The notes under the pieces are model-generated. The model saw only the letters and a list, made by a program, of their open reading frames with translations, ran no database searches and had not been told where the DNA came from. From assembly GCF_002078875.1 (NCBI RefSeq), contig NC_034412.1, positions 78,482,041-78,546,040 on the forward strand: 64,000 nt of DNA. Direction: 5' to 3'. The DNA comes from Numida meleagris (lineage: Eukaryota > Chordata > Aves > Galliformes > Numididae). Shown here piece by piece: positions 49,555 to 61,471 of the stretch. The position numbers were made by a program, and so were the translations under genes. Each line of letters opens with the position of its first letter. Positions within the stretch are counted from its first letter, which is position 1.

Positions 49555-50350
49555 TTAATTTAAGGGACCTCTGAAGGCCATCTAGTCCAACTCCCCTGCA
49601 ACTAACAGGGACACACACAGCTAGATCAGGTTGCCCAGGGCCTGATCCAGCCTCATCTTGAAAGTCTCCAGGAATGGGCATCAACCACATCACTAGGCAA
49701 CCTGTTCCAGTGCCTCACCACCCTCACTGTAAAAGGCTTTTTCCTTATATCTAACCTAAATCTACCCTCTTTAAGCTTGAAACCATTTCCCCTTGTTCTA
49801 CCACCACAGCCTCTGCTAAAGAGCCTGTCCCCTTCTTTCCTGTAACTCCCCCTTAGATACTGAAAGGCATCTATCAGATCACCTTGGGGCTAACAGCCCC
49901 AGCTCTTTCAGCTTATCCTCATAGGAGATGAGTTCTGTTCCTTAGATCATTTTTGTGTCCCTTCCTGGATGAGCTCCATCAGGTCCAGGTCTCTCTTGTA
50001 CTGAGGACTCCACATCTGGATGCAGTACTCCAGATGAAGCCTCACCAGCACAGAGTAGCAGAGCAGGATCACCTCCCTCAACCTGGTGGCCACAATTCTC
50101 TTGATGCAGCCTAGGGTACAGCTGGCTTTCTAGGCTGTGAGAGCACATTGCTGGCTCATGTCCAGCTTCTCATCCACCAGTACCCCAGGTATTTTTCAGC
50201 ACAGCTGTGCTCAATCCTTTCATTCCCCAGCTTGTATTGGTAATGGGGGTTGCCTTGACCCAGGTGCAAGAACTTGCACTTGAATTTGTTGAACGTCTTG
50301 AAGTTCACTTGGGCCCACTGCTCAAGGTTGTCTGGACGTCATCCTGTCCA
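49555..50350 (-). mobile_element. CR1 LINE, about 0.8 kb (-)
   Basis: Starts within the 3' UTR (AAGGGACCTCTGAAGGCCAT, GTCCAACTCCCCTGCAACTA) and runs back through the ORF2 end to sequence encoding the stretch after the FADD motif (complement of GGGTTGCCTTGACCCAGGTG and TTGAATTTGTTGAACGTCTT). No terminal tail is present, so the extreme 3' end is lost or decayed. Frames are broken by indels. Confidence 0.9.
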
Positions 50351-53300
50351 TATAAAGGAGAGAGGAGGGTAAGTCAAGATACGGAGTGAGAGAGAAGTAC
50401 CTACCACCATTCTACAACCTTGCAGGTTTTAATAGCCTCTTCCTATCTGAGAACCTCCTATCTCCTAGAATCATTACTACCTTAAGCAGAAAGGTTGAAA
50501 AGATGCCTTTTAATACTTGTGTGTTGAAGGCTTTATGGTTTCTGATATTGTTTGACTTGCTAATTCTGTCTTCCATGGCATGACATTATTGAAAGTGTTT
50601 TGAATAAACTTACAGTCTCAAACCCCATATGGCTCATACTCTATTCATTTTTTCATAGGGACTTCTTCCTAACAGCAAAGCATAAAAGTTATGAAATAAA
50701 TGCAAGTTATGAACTTATATTAAATTGTCACTATGTAGTAAGTTACGTTTTTGTTGTTTTCTCAGTCTTATCCCATTCTTTTATTGTGCTTTTCAGTGGA
50801 CTTTTTTTTGGTTACTCCTCCATCATGAGACTAATTAGGAAATAGCTATTTAGTATGTTTTTACTTGTGATGAATTGGATAGGAAAGTAGAAGGGTAATT
50901 ACTTTTTTCTTTTTCCGGACAGGAAATTTTTATTTGCACTTTTTTTCTTTTAGGTCCATGCTAAATGATTCTGGTGAATCTTTGTTTGCACCAGAAGTAA
51001 AGTCTGTATATTAAATCATTTTTCTGTGGTTTGCTGACATATCTCCTCTACTCTTCCATAAATAAAATCCCTTAATCATGATTTATTTCAACTGTACTTC
51101 TCAAAAAGCTAGAAATGCTAACTGTAATTTGGGGGGGGGGAGGGGGAAGTGAAGAAGTAGTCTATCAGAATGAATGTTTTGATGTGTTTATATGGAAACA
51201 GCAGAGAGAAATCATCTGTGCTTTGCGTGCCAGACTAAGATTAGTGAGTCCATAGCAAACTGAACATCCACGCAGTGAATTATTTTGAAGTTGTTTTGTT
51301 TTAAGATTTTTTTTCCCACCTCACCAAAATATCATAACAAATTTGGCATTAACTGGACATATCTTGTCAAATTGAACAGCTGGATATGCTGTCATTCATC
51401 AAATTCTGATGAGATGCTGATGAAAAAAGGAGCAGAAATACTGTTAATTCTTCATGAACCAGAATTTTGATATTACTATTTATAAAAATTATATACAGAA
51501 TATACAAACTCACAAACAGTCTCACAAACTCTTTGTGAAATTTAGTTATGTGATTCCTTCTTCCTATTCTCTCATCACAGCTCTGGCATCAAGAATGTTT
51601 GCATTCTACTGGCATCTTCCACAAGCTATAAAATTGGAGATCCCCTAGCTAGGGATCGGGTACATCATCCCAGGGGTTACAGAGGTACTGTATACTCATC
51701 AGAATACTGCAATAGGATTCAGTATGAACTGGAGTACTACAGCTTTGTCATGCATATTGTAGCATATTTTAAAAATGGCCTAATAGTTCATTCATGTGAG
51801 AGATATGCAAAACAGTTTACCTCATTACTATGGTTATCTCATAATCTAGTATATGAATAAACTTACACAGTATGCGTATATGACCCTCTTCATAAGACTC
51901 AGAGAAGCTGATGTTTGTTGCAGTACACAAAAAGCATTTCCTCTAAATGCAATCATGCTTCATTGAGAGAGGAAGAATGTTATTTCAGCAGTTTTAAAAT
52001 ATGTTTAGTCACGTGTTCATTTTATGATTTAATCTTATAAACTTGGATTGGGTTAGTTTACTGAATCAAATCAGTAATGGCTTATCTTACATTTAAGCCT
52101 CCAGCAGAGTACGGTAAAATTTGTGGTCAGAGATACTGTTTACAGATCTAAGTGATCATTGAGATATAATGTCCTTTTCTTTTTCCTTTTTCTTCCCTAT
52201 CCCTTTCTCTTTCCTTTCCTTTTCCAGTCCCATCTGCAGGAAAGCTGTGTCCCACAAAAACTCATGAATAATAACAATAAATATCTTTGAGCAAATAGGA
52301 GACAGGGTGGCAGAAGAAACAAAGGAGGCCAAACAGCAAAATAACAAGCAATTTAACAAAAGGCAAGCTAAAAAAAATCAAAATCTCAGGAGAAACACAT
52401 GCTGTTTGGTGATTCTCAATGTCTGTCTTATTTTCATTACTTATTTGTTTTTGCCCAGTAAGGATGCATTCAGTCATTTGAAAACTGTTAAAAAAAAATA
52501 AAGAGGGATATTAAGAATGGAGAACATACGTTAGCTTGAGGAAAAAACACCAAAGTCAATTTGCACACAGTGCTTCATTACTTACTATACCTTACAAATA
52601 AAGTGCAGAGGAAAGCTAGGAATTATAAAAGGATAGCTTACTCTTCATAAATTGTGATATACTAGAATATTTATAACTAATATTTCATGATAGTATGAGA
52701 TGCTACCTGTCTCAAAGATTTAGTGAATCCAATATCTATCAGCATGATTACAATGCACAGAGTTAGAGCTCCTGTTAATTCTAATGTATTAGAGCATATG
52801 ATTGTGCTAAGGAGGGAAGTCAGATTGACTAATTAAAACTTTATTCCTTGTAAAACTTGAAAAATGAAATTGCTCTTCAGTCTTTCCTGTTATTCTTTGA
52901 CAGTCGGCGGACAATTTCAGACACTAGCTTGGACTGTCAAAATAATTTCTATATATTAAATGTCAATGCAACTCTGGAAGAAGATAAAAATTTGCTTTCA
53001 ATATGACATTTATATGCCAGTGCTTGATTTAGATATGCAGGGGTAACAAGACATGTTAGCTAAAAGTAGTTATGCAGCAAATTTCTAAACATGATGTTCC
53101 ATTTATGTTGAAAATGATGTGGACTGAATCAATTAAGAAAAACAAGTGAAGTCCAAGAAGTACTTTTAAAAAGCTGTGGAGTTGCTTAGTGAGTTGATAT
53201 TATGCTTCCTTTCCCAACAGAACTATGAAGCTGTCACACTAGTAATGGGGAGCTCCAGAAGAAAAAGGGTGCATTATATGTTTTGGCAAAAACATAGCTA

Positions 53301-53729
53301 TATTAAATATGTTATATCTGTTAGGAGTCCTGCATATGCATATAGTGATACATGCAACAGGACAGTTATCAAAGAATATGAATTTTTTTGAGCTTTGTCA
53401 CAAAAATCTCATACTTTCCCACCTAAAAATATGTTATCTTGTAAAATAAGAGAGGGCAATGAATCCAGCATGACTAAGGAGAAAATTTTAAATTTGTATA
53501 TTTCTTAGTGCTATGTTTACTTGGTATCAGTTTCATTCTTCACTGACAGTAACCTTGTATAGTCTACTGCATGTCTGCTGTACTTGTAAATTTAGAATTT
53601 TCTACCTGGAGCCTCTTTGAGAACCTTAAAGGTATCATGTAGTACAGTCTTGTATTATCTTAAGTTTACTTTCACAGGAAAGCAAAATAGATCTTTTAAA
53701 TTTTGGTGAAAATTCAAACCATATTTAAA
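50351..53729. other. no gene recognised
   Basis: AT-rich DNA with G10 at 51131-51140 and a C/T-rich tract at 52167-52230. Open frames at 50600-50845 and 53176-53391 carry no recognised domain. An acceptor-like CCTTTCCCAACAG lies at 53208-53220 but no donor was found. Confidence 0.55.
52167..52230. repeat. polypyrimidine tract
   Basis: About 60 bases of nearly pure C/T (TTTTCTTTTTCCTTTTTCTT and CTTTCTCTTTCCTTTCCTTT). Low complexity. Confidence 0.85.
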
Positions 53730-53731
53730 TA

Positions 53732-53912
53732 CAAGGGCTACTCTATAAGTAATGTCTCCCATTATTTTATGTTGGCTCATGACATCAGAGGCAGATGCTG
53801 GCAGTATGACAGTAGAGGCTGAACGATATTCAATATATAGGTGAATATATTCAATATGATCAATGTTCTGTTTCATTTTGTTGCTGTGTGACAGATGGCA
53901 GTGGAGAGACAG
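53732..53912 (+). mobile_element. nonautonomous mariner-type element (+), segment 1 of 3
   Basis: It starts after TA (53730-53731) with CAAGGGCTACTCTATAAGTA, the left inverted repeat. It runs to GGCAGTGGAGAGACAG, where an ERVL-like LTR interrupts it. It continues at 54434 with TCTGACAAAATGGCG, as in the other copies. Confidence 0.87.
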
Positions 53913-54428
53913 TGTCAACNNNNNNNNNNNNNNNNNNNNNNNNNNNNNNNNNNNNNNNNNNNNNNNNNNNNNNNNNNNNNNNNNNNNNNNNNNNNNNNNN
54001 NNNNNNNNNNNNNNNNNNNNNNNNNNNNNNNNNNNNNNNNNNNNNNNNNNNNNNNNNNNNNNNNNNNNNNNNNNNNNNNNNNNNNNNNNNNNNNNNNNNN
54101 NNNNNNNNNNNNNNNNNNNNNNNNNNNNNNNNNNNNNNNNNNNNAATGTCCCAAAATCAAGGTAGGCCTTACTCTACTACCGACGATAAGACGGCCGGAG
54201 AGCGAGGTGCTGCCAAGATGAGAGACGGCGGGAAAAGGGACGAGGTCTTGTGATCTGCAAGTTTTTATACTGCGAGCTTTTATCTTTTCCCTCCGGCTGG
54301 AAAATGGTAACAAAGGAGCAAAGTAACATGGGGAATGTAGTAGTCCTTCTCTTCTGAGAACTAGGTATGTCCACTACATGATGTTATGATGTGGAATAGC
54401 AATAACCGAAAATCACAAAACCATGACA
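53913..54428 (-). mobile_element. solo LTR, ERVL-like family C (-), inserted in the mariner copy
   Basis: The plus-strand ends are TGTCAAC (53913-53919) and AAACCATGACA (to 54428), the complement of the 46131 copy. It is flanked by a 5-bp duplication GACAG (53908-53912 and 54429-54433). The span of 516 bp, including 225 N, agrees with the 513-bp reference copy. This indicates that the gap size is about right and that the missing sequence is ordinary R/U5. The 54220-54300 part has a short internal duplication-like addition relative to 46131 (extra AGCTCGCAGTATAAA-type bases in LTR orientation). Confidence 0.88.
53920..54144. other. assembly gap (225 N)
   Basis: Unresolved bases entirely within the ERVL-like LTR. 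Open frames drawn across it are artefacts. Confidence 0.99.
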
Positions 54429-54433
54429 GACAG

Positions 54434-54668
54434 TCTGACAAAATGGCGTCTTACAGGGAAGTGTGTATGAAGCAAAGGTGATTTTTCCATTAGGAAAAAA
54501 ATGCATCCATTAACATTTAGGGAGGGCAAAGAGTGGATGTGAGCACAGCGAAGCGGTGGGTAGTGCACTTTCAGCTGCAGCAACAGTAACACTGTGTCAC
54601 CTGAGCTGGTGCCCATGTTTATGAGCTCAACACACAGACTCTTACTGCTGGCAAAAATGCATAGGTAA
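54434..54668 (+). mobile_element. nonautonomous mariner-type element (+), segment 2 of 3
   Basis: Middle of the mariner copy: TCTGACAAAATGGCGTCTTA, the helix-turn-helix coding region (GTGGATGTGAGCACAGCGAA, GCGGTGGGTAGTGCACTTTC) and the 3' part up to GCAAAAATGCATAGGTAA. A CR1 interrupts it here. Confidence 0.85.
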
Positions 54669-55683
54669 TCATAGAATCATAGAATGGCTTGGGTTGAAAA
54701 GGACCTCAAAGATCATCGAGTCTCAACCCCCCTGCTAAGTGCAGGGTCACCAACCACTAGACCAGGCTGCCCAGAGCCACGTCCAGTCTGGCCTTGAATG
54801 CCTCCAGGAACAGGGCATCCACAGCCTCCCTGGGTAACCTGTTCCAGCACGTCACCACCCTCTGAGTGAAAAACTTCCTCCTAATATCTAACCTAAATCT
54901 CCCCTGTCTCAGTTTAAAACCATTCCCCCTTGTCCTATCACTATCCACCCTTGTAAACGGTCATACCCCCTCCATTTTATAGGCTCCCTTCAAGTATTGG
55001 AAGGCCACAATAAGGTCTCCCCAGAGCCTTCTCTTCTCCATGCTAAACAAGCCCAGTTCCCTCAACCTTACTTCATAGGAGAGGTGCTCCATCCCTCTGA
55101 TCATCTTGGTGACCCTCTTCTGCACTCGTTCCAAGAGCTCTGCGTCCTTCTTGTGCTGGGGGTCCCAGGCCTGGATGCAGTACTCCAGATGGAGTCTCAC
55201 AAGAGCCGAGTAGAGGGGGACCACCACCTCCCTCTCCCTGCTGGCCACTCCTCTTTTAATGCAGCCCAGAACATAGTTGGCCCTCCGGGCTGCCAGTGCA
55301 CACTGCTGGCTTATGTCCAGCTTCTCGTCCACCAGTACCCCCAAGTCCCTCTCCGCAGGGCTGCTTTCAAGTACTTCTTCCCCCAGGTTGTATAAATACC
55401 TGGGATTGCCCTCGCCGAAGTGCAGCACCCTGCACTTGGCCTTGTTGAACCTCATTAGGTTCTCGTGGGCCCACTTGTCCAGCCTGTCCAGCTCCCTCTG
55501 GATGGCTTCCCTTCCTTCCAATGTATCGACTGCACCGCTCAGCTTGGTGTCATCTGCAAACTTGCTGAGGATACACTCGATTCCATCATCTATGTCATTA
55601 ATAAAGACATTGAAGAGCACCGGTCCCAGGATTGAGCCTTGGGGGACACCACTCATGACTGGTCTCCACCCTGACATAGAACC
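54669..55683 (-). mobile_element. CR1 LINE, about 1 kb, with RT motifs (-)
   Basis: It begins with the tail TCATAGAATCATAGAATGG and ends at the 5' truncation near 55683 inside the mariner copy. It is the longest and best-kept CR1 of the window and about 98 percent identical by eye to the 47134 copy where they overlap. It includes the reverse-transcriptase motifs described in the next entry. The insertion point in the mariner shows no clear target duplication, as is usual for CR1. Confidence 0.95.
54961..55683 (-). pseudogene. CR1 ORF2 reverse-transcriptase C-terminal half
   Basis: The minus-strand frame holds [20 protein letters not shown], then [10 protein letters not shown] with the catalytic [55 protein letters not shown] and [16 protein letters not shown]. 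It ends at an in-frame TGA (complement of 54961-54963) after GAYKMEGV. The frame reopens as [20 protein letters not shown] to the true end near 54757. The N-terminal half, the endonuclease and ORF1 are missing. The open frame drawn to 55794 adds mariner antisense codons at its start. Confidence 0.85.
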
Positions 55684-55810
55684 AGGGTGATACTGGTGAC
55701 TATGCTGAAAAAGAGTGTTTTGTAGCTGAGAATTTGCTCTATCAAGTAATGTTATTGTGCTCTTTGTTTTAGTTTTCATGGAAGTAGAGTGCATTAGTTT
55801 AGGAGTGACT
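55684..55810 (+). mobile_element. nonautonomous mariner-type element (+), segment 3 of 3
   Basis: GTGATACTGGTGACTATGCT, TTTTGTAGCTGAGAATTTGC and a degraded right inverted repeat, GCATTAGTTTAGGAGTGACT, followed by TA (55811-55812). The three segments sum to about 543 bp, matching the 545-bp reference copy at 42471. Confidence 0.85.
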
Positions 55811-55812
55811 TA

Positions 55813-57004
55813 ACGGACATTTACTGAAAAACTAAAACAAGGTGAGGGGAAGGATATCAGTCTTGTTTTTTCACCAGCCAAGTTATCAGTTCCTAGGCCT
55901 ACTTTTTTTTAAGTGTGGAAGCAATTCCTCAAATCAAGAGCAAAAACTTAGTCTAAAAGTCAGCCACAGGAGTTCTGCCAGAGCCTGAGGTTAATTTAAT
56001 TTAATTATAACAAAATAATTTATAAGGCAAGAAGAAAATAAAATGTCTAATATAGGGTCATGTCTAATATGTCTACAGTGTCAGCTTATCAGCTAGGGTG
56101 AACTGTTAAAGTAAGTTAAACTATGCTGATTATATTTACTCCAAAAATTCAGTCTATTTTACATATATATTTTGGAAGACATGGAGAGCAGAATACAATA
56201 AAGCTATATTTACAAAGAAAAATAACTAGATGAAACAGGTTATTGTACTTTTTGAAAGTATTTCTTGAATTTAAGTGCAATCCAAGTAACTTTCACGATA
56301 TCTTCTGCTCTTAACCAACTTACAGGCTCCTGAAAGTCTCCTATAATACTACAATTTGTTGCTTATTTCTGTACATAGCAGAACCAGGAGCAGAAAGTTC
56401 ACTGTGCTGAAAATGAAAGCAGATCTATGTTTTCCAAAACAGTATGCAGAGGTAGAATAATAATAATGCTATGATAATTCTGGATTTTTTCTAATTTGTA
56501 CATTCAGAGTAAAAGGGTAAAAACTTCAAGGAGATTTTTTTTTCTGTCATTATCTACACAGATATAATATGCATACAAAACATAATATATATGTATATGT
56601 AATTGCTTGTGATTGAAAATCCAGGGCGTAGATTTTAGTCTTTCAATTTAACACACAAACAAATTAAATGCATTTTTGTTTCCTCTCCTTTGTCCCTGTT
56701 CCCTTGTTTCTGTAATAAAAGATAGCAGATGATATGTAGAAATAAAGTAATCAGAGATGTTCACATTAAGAAAAATTTGTCAATTACATATTTTTAAAAG
56801 AGGAGATGCCATTTAAACATTGTCAGAGAGTAACTACGTTTTTTTGTACTATGACAAATGGAATTCTTTGTTGTGAAATTTTTTTTCAAAGGCATAGTAG
56901 ATGATGATATCACTTACTATTTATGGTGATTTATTACCAATTTTTTCACAAACTAAGAAGAAATATATATTAGACAATTAAGATACAGTTGGGTAGTCGT
57001 AAAA
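55813..57004. other. no gene recognised
   Basis: AT-rich DNA with a short TATATAT stretch near 56565-56600. Nothing recognised. Confidence 0.6.
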
Positions 57005-57738
57005 AGTTGTTCAGCATAGCAAAGTGCAGGGTTTTGCGCTTGGTCAGAGTAATCCCAGATAGGTATACAGACTGGAAGAAGAACTCCTTGAGAGTACCCC
57101 TGGGGAGAAGAACCTGGGGGTCCTGGTGGATGAATAACTGAACATGAGCCAGCAGTGTGCTCTTGCAGCTCAAAAGGCCAGTGGTATCCTGGGTTCCATC
57201 AGAAGAGGGGTGGCCAGCAGGGAGAGGGAGAATATTGTCCCTCTCTACTCTGCCCTCATGGGGATCCATCTGGAGTACTGCATTCACATCTGGTGCCCCC
57301 AGTACAGGAAAGATGTGGAGCTGTTGGAGAGGGTCCAGAGGAGGGCCACAAAGATGATCAGAGGGGTGGAGAACCTCCCATACAAAGACAGGCTGAGGGA
57401 GCTGGGCTTGTTCAGCTTGGAGAAGAGAAGGCTGCAAAGAGACCTCATTGCAGCCTTCCAGTATTTAAAAGGGGATTATAAACAGGAGCAGGGAAGGTTT
57501 AGATTGAATGTCAGGGGGAAGTTCTTTAAGGAGAGAGTGGTGAGCTGCTGGCACAGGCTGCCCAGAGAGGTTGAGGATGCTCCATCCCTGGAAGTGTTCA
57601 AGATCAGGTTGGATGGGGCCCTGGGCAACCTGATCTAGTACCAGATCTGGAGGTTCGTGCCCCTGCCTGTGGCAGGGGAGTTGGAACTTGATGATCCTTG
57701 GGGTCCCTTCCAACCCAAGTCATTCTATGATTCTGTGA
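57005..57738 (+). mobile_element. CR1 LINE, about 730 bp, complete 3' end (+)
   Basis: It starts 5'-truncated at AGCAAAGTGCAGGGTTTTGC and runs through the ORF2 end and 3' UTR (CCTGGGCAACCTGATCTAGT, TTGGAACTTGATGATCCTTG) to the tail CATTCTATGATTCTGTGA. The antisense frames at 56970-57437 and 57465-57713 are shadows. Confidence 0.95.
57144..57638 (+). pseudogene. CR1 ORF2 C-terminal fragment
   Basis: A 164-residue frame: [80 protein letters not shown] and the end [20 protein letters not shown], i.e. the end of CR1 ORF2. An internal deletion joins GDYKQEQ directly to [10 protein letters not shown], dropping about 25 residues in frame. The catalytic RT half is absent, so it cannot be functional. 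Confidence 0.85.
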
Positions 57739-58079
57739 AATTATCCTAGCAAAATAATGGCAACAAACAGAAACAGGTAGAATTTAGGTGAAGCTAATGG
57801 TTTCTCTCATCTCAAAGAGGAAACTCTTCAAGGGAAATCCAAGATTTCATTTTGAAATCTCTGTGTACAGGCAGGTATTTGTGAGATAAACTGAATATTC
57901 ACATATTACAGTAGGGAAAGAAAAGGGGAGCACATAACTACCTAGAGCACACGGGCCTGAATCTAGCACAGATAAAGTATAACAAATATCTGAAAGCTGG
58001 GTGTGCAGCACAGCAGATGCATGGGACTATTCTGGTTAATGTTATGTGGATAACTAACACATAGGTCAGTTGAATGGTC

Positions 58080-58400
58080 AGAGGTTTGGAATACATCACA
58101 TTTGACAGGCTGAAAGAACTGGATTATTTTGGCCTTAAGAGAAGACTATGGACACATCTTTTTACTATCTACAACTACATAATGGGGAGATATAGAGAAG
58201 ATTGAAAATCTTCTTGACTCTGCATGGTCACAAAATAAAAATAAACACAAATTGGAATGCTAGGAATCTTTATTAGAGAATGGGAAAAATAGTTTTCTTG
58301 TGAGAATGGCCAAACATTGGAAGAGAAAATCAGAAAAGTTGTAGAACCTCCATTCCTGGAGACTGGGAAGGCACTGATCATCCCTATTTAACTGCTGGTG
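58080..58400 (+). mobile_element. ancient CR1 LINE fragment (+)
   Basis: Degraded plus-strand CR1: GACAGGCTGAAAGAACTGGA, CTACAACTACATAATGGGGA, ACACAAATTGGAATGCTAGG and GTAGAACCTCCATTCCTGGA correspond to the end of ORF2 in an old CR1 subfamily. Indels are frequent and the 3' tail is gone. It is clearly older than the CR1 at 57005. Confidence 0.65.
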
Positions 58401-58616
58401 CTCTGAGGAGAATAAGTGACCTTTAGAAGCCCCTACCTATCTAAATTAATTTGTGATTCTATTATTAGGTATTTATGCTGTATTTTTAGAGCAGAATACA
58501 ATTAACGTCTTTAATTACAAAAATTATTTTAAAACTATTTACTTCATTTTCAGAGATGACTAGATATTTTTAATTAAATGCTATGTCTTCTGTAAACACA
58601 AAAAGATTTAGGTTTT

Positions 58617-59177
58617 TGTCATGGCTTTGTGATTTTTGGTTATCGGTATTCCACATCATAAGATCACGTAGTGTATTGGGAGTTAAAGAGTTAGTGCTCC
58701 AGTTCCATGGACCATGGATAGTTCCGGGTACCTGGCTCTCAGAAGAGAAGAACTACTGCATTCCCCAGAGGACTTTGCTGCTCTGTTACTATTTTCCGCT
58801 CAGAGGGAAAGATAAAACTGTTCGCATATCACGAGACACTCTCTCTTCTCTTCCCATCTCTTGTCCTGACAGCATCTCGCTCCCCAGCCATCTCACCATT
58901 GGCACTAGAGTAAGGCCTACCTTAATTTTGGATACTCTCTCTCATTTTATTGGATTTATTAGCTTAAACTGTAATTATATTGTACTATATTGTGTTATTT
59001 TGCATTCCGATATCTTATATAGTAAATTAGTTTGTTTCTCTTCAGATCGTTGCCACTGTTTGCTCTTAGGCCCATCTCCCTACCTTTTTTCCCTTTTCCC
59101 TTTCCTGGAGCAGGGTCCATGGGTCCCTCTGCCCCAGTAGTCATGGAACCAGGCCGAATGCCCATAAACTGTTGACG
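58617..59177 (+). mobile_element. solo LTR, ERVL-like family C (+), longer variant
   Basis: It starts TGTCATGGCTTTGTGATTTT and ends AAACTGTTGACG, where the final G replaces the family's terminal A. It is flanked by GTTTT (58612-58616 and 59178-59182), a 5-bp duplication. At about 561 bp it carries roughly 45 bp (TTGGGAGTTAAAGAGTTAGT and CCATGGACCATGGATAGTTC) absent from the 46131 and 53913 copies. The 185-residue open frame at 58583-59140 simply reads through the LTR and encodes nothing recognisable. Confidence 0.87.
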
Positions 59178-59182
59178 GTTTT

Positions 59183-61471
59183 ATTGGGAGAAAGCACTAT
59201 TTTTCCACTTATCTGTATTTTTCAATGAGAACCGCACTGAGTTATGCTCTTCTGCAAATGCTTTGCACAGCTAACTTAATGTAAGAACTCATTTTGTCTG
59301 CTAAAGCTGATGGCAGATTTGTATTTGTGAAATATTTGAATTAAGTGAAGGAAATGATGCTTAAATTGTGGCAACTGTTTAATCAGTGAATAATTTACTC
59401 AATGTGTGAAGTATTTTCTATGGGCTCATTTATGATAATAGACATTCAAGGCTCAATCAATGTAAGCAATAGATTTATGATGTATTTAGTCATAACATAA
59501 TCCAACTTAAGTACTCTTATTTATTACTATTCACGGTTCTTTTTTTTTCCTACATAGAATTTACAGCATTTAACTAAACTCATACAGAGTACTTAGCAGA
59601 ATTTTTCAAACAGCATTTATTCACATCTGTCTTAGCATATTTTTGCATTCAAATGTTGGACTTCAAAACACAAGTCTATGATCTCATTTGCATAATTACA
59701 TGAATAGAAGGGTGCCCATTTTATTCCCATTTCAAAGTAACAATTAGAGAAATCATTAACAAGGAAATTGATCCATTCCTCCAAAATTTTTTGTTTCTTT
59801 TTGTCAAAATATTGGGGTCTATTTTTCAGTTTATATAATCCTGATTTTCCTTCATAAACTTTTCATTTGCCTTCTGTTTCTTCAAATACAATACCAAATT
59901 ATTAACACTGTAAATTATGATCCTCTGGATACTAACAGAGGCAAAAAAACCTCTAGATGATTGAATGCATCATAAATAGTATTCAACTTTTACATACTCC
60001 AGAAGTCTTCCATAATGATAATGTGTAGAGTGTCTATAAAAGACCCACAAGATTAAATTAGGAGAGAACCAATTGTCACCTACAGGGATACATAGTCTTT
60101 GGTTAATTATCCTTAATTGTTAGTATTCTGCTTTTAAAAGGAATTTTTCCTAGTTAAATAAAACAAAACTGATGTGATTTTCATACATCATGTATTTGAA
60201 TTTTCTGAACTAATAAGAAAAATAGATTGCTACAAGAAATAAATGCAGATCTTAGCATATGACATTTTGTATGATGGTCAAGATATCTACTGTAATGTAT
60301 AAATGCCAAAGACTTCTGCTTCAGCAGCAAAGGATGATCAGTTAGCCAAAGATTGTCTGGTTATAAGGGCAAATCTTGTGATCTAGCCTGCCAATTTACT
60401 TATCACATCTGAAGAGTCTGCTAGAAGAACAGACATCCTTGCAATCCTCTCAACCCATGAAGAGTCTGGTTGATATACAGTATACATTATGACTATACTA
60501 TAGAGATTAAGAAACTGTCCATGGAGGAAGATGAGATGTAATGGAGCTATATGAATATACAGAATTAAAATAATTAACGTTATGCCAAAGTTTTGCATTT
60601 AGGTTTTTTAACAAAAGAGTAATGGACAGAACTTCCAAGCAATTTTGATCTGAAAGTTAAGAAAAAAATTCAAAATTTAATTAGTGAGGTTATTGGCATT
60701 GTACTTAAATGTCCATTTAGAGGGAAACTGTACAGTATTTTCTATTTCAGACTGACTAGGAACAGTTTACTTTCAGTTCTACATGAATGGCCAAAATTAT
60801 GAATAGAGGTAGGTTAGAAGTAATTTTGTCTGAAACAAGCTTTCTAAGTATTTTCATTCTTAATTCAGAAAAAAAAAAAAAACCATTGAAAATTTAAAAG
60901 TTTATTTGGGTTTTGGTTTTCAAATTGGAGAAACTGAGATATATTCAACAACTTAGTAAAGGCCAAGGTCGAATATATCCTATTTAAACTAGATCTGCAT
61001 ATAGTTAAAAACAAATTACCTGTAGTTTACTGAAACATCTTCCAGATTCTTTTGTTTCCCTTCATTTTACTATAGTTAATTTCAGTATGTTTTCCCCCAT
61101 CTAGATCTGCAATTACATACCATAAACCTTTTTAATTTTATCCTATAGGTCTTAACTATGTTGAATTTCTCCTTCTGTTCATAAATGAAACAGATTCCTG
61201 TTTATCTTCTTCAAGACTGATAACTTTGGGTGGCATTAGATTAAGCATAACTTGGGCTGTACCCAACTAGTAAACTCTGTGGCTATCCATCATGTCAGTT
61301 TAGTGGTGAATGTGCCAGTTTGTCCATATTTTAAACTACACAAATAAGATTAGTTTGCTACTGACTGTTCCATAATACTCTGTGAAATTGCCACTCTAGC
61401 TATGTAAATGAATTGGAATTCTTGAAGGTCAGAATGACCAGACGTCTTCTTTTGATTCAAAATAATGTGTA
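59183..61471. other. no gene recognised
   Basis: AT-rich DNA with an A run at 60870-60882. Nothing recognised. Confidence 0.55.

Noticed and set aside
51632..51656. Near-palindrome around CCCCTAGCTAGGGATC
   Set aside because: Imperfect by one base and short, within chance expectation for 64 kb.
53176..53391. Open frame preceded by the acceptor-like CCTTTCCCAACAG
   Set aside because: No matching donor, no recognised domain and AT-driven codon content. One splice signal alone is not enough.
53863..54313. Open frames of 100-132 codons spanning 53.9-54.3 kb
   Set aside because: They are open only because the run of N contains no stop codons.
58583..59140. A 185-codon open frame
   Set aside because: It lies in an ERVL-like solo LTR, is not conserved in the 46131 copy beyond short stretches and has no retroviral protein features.
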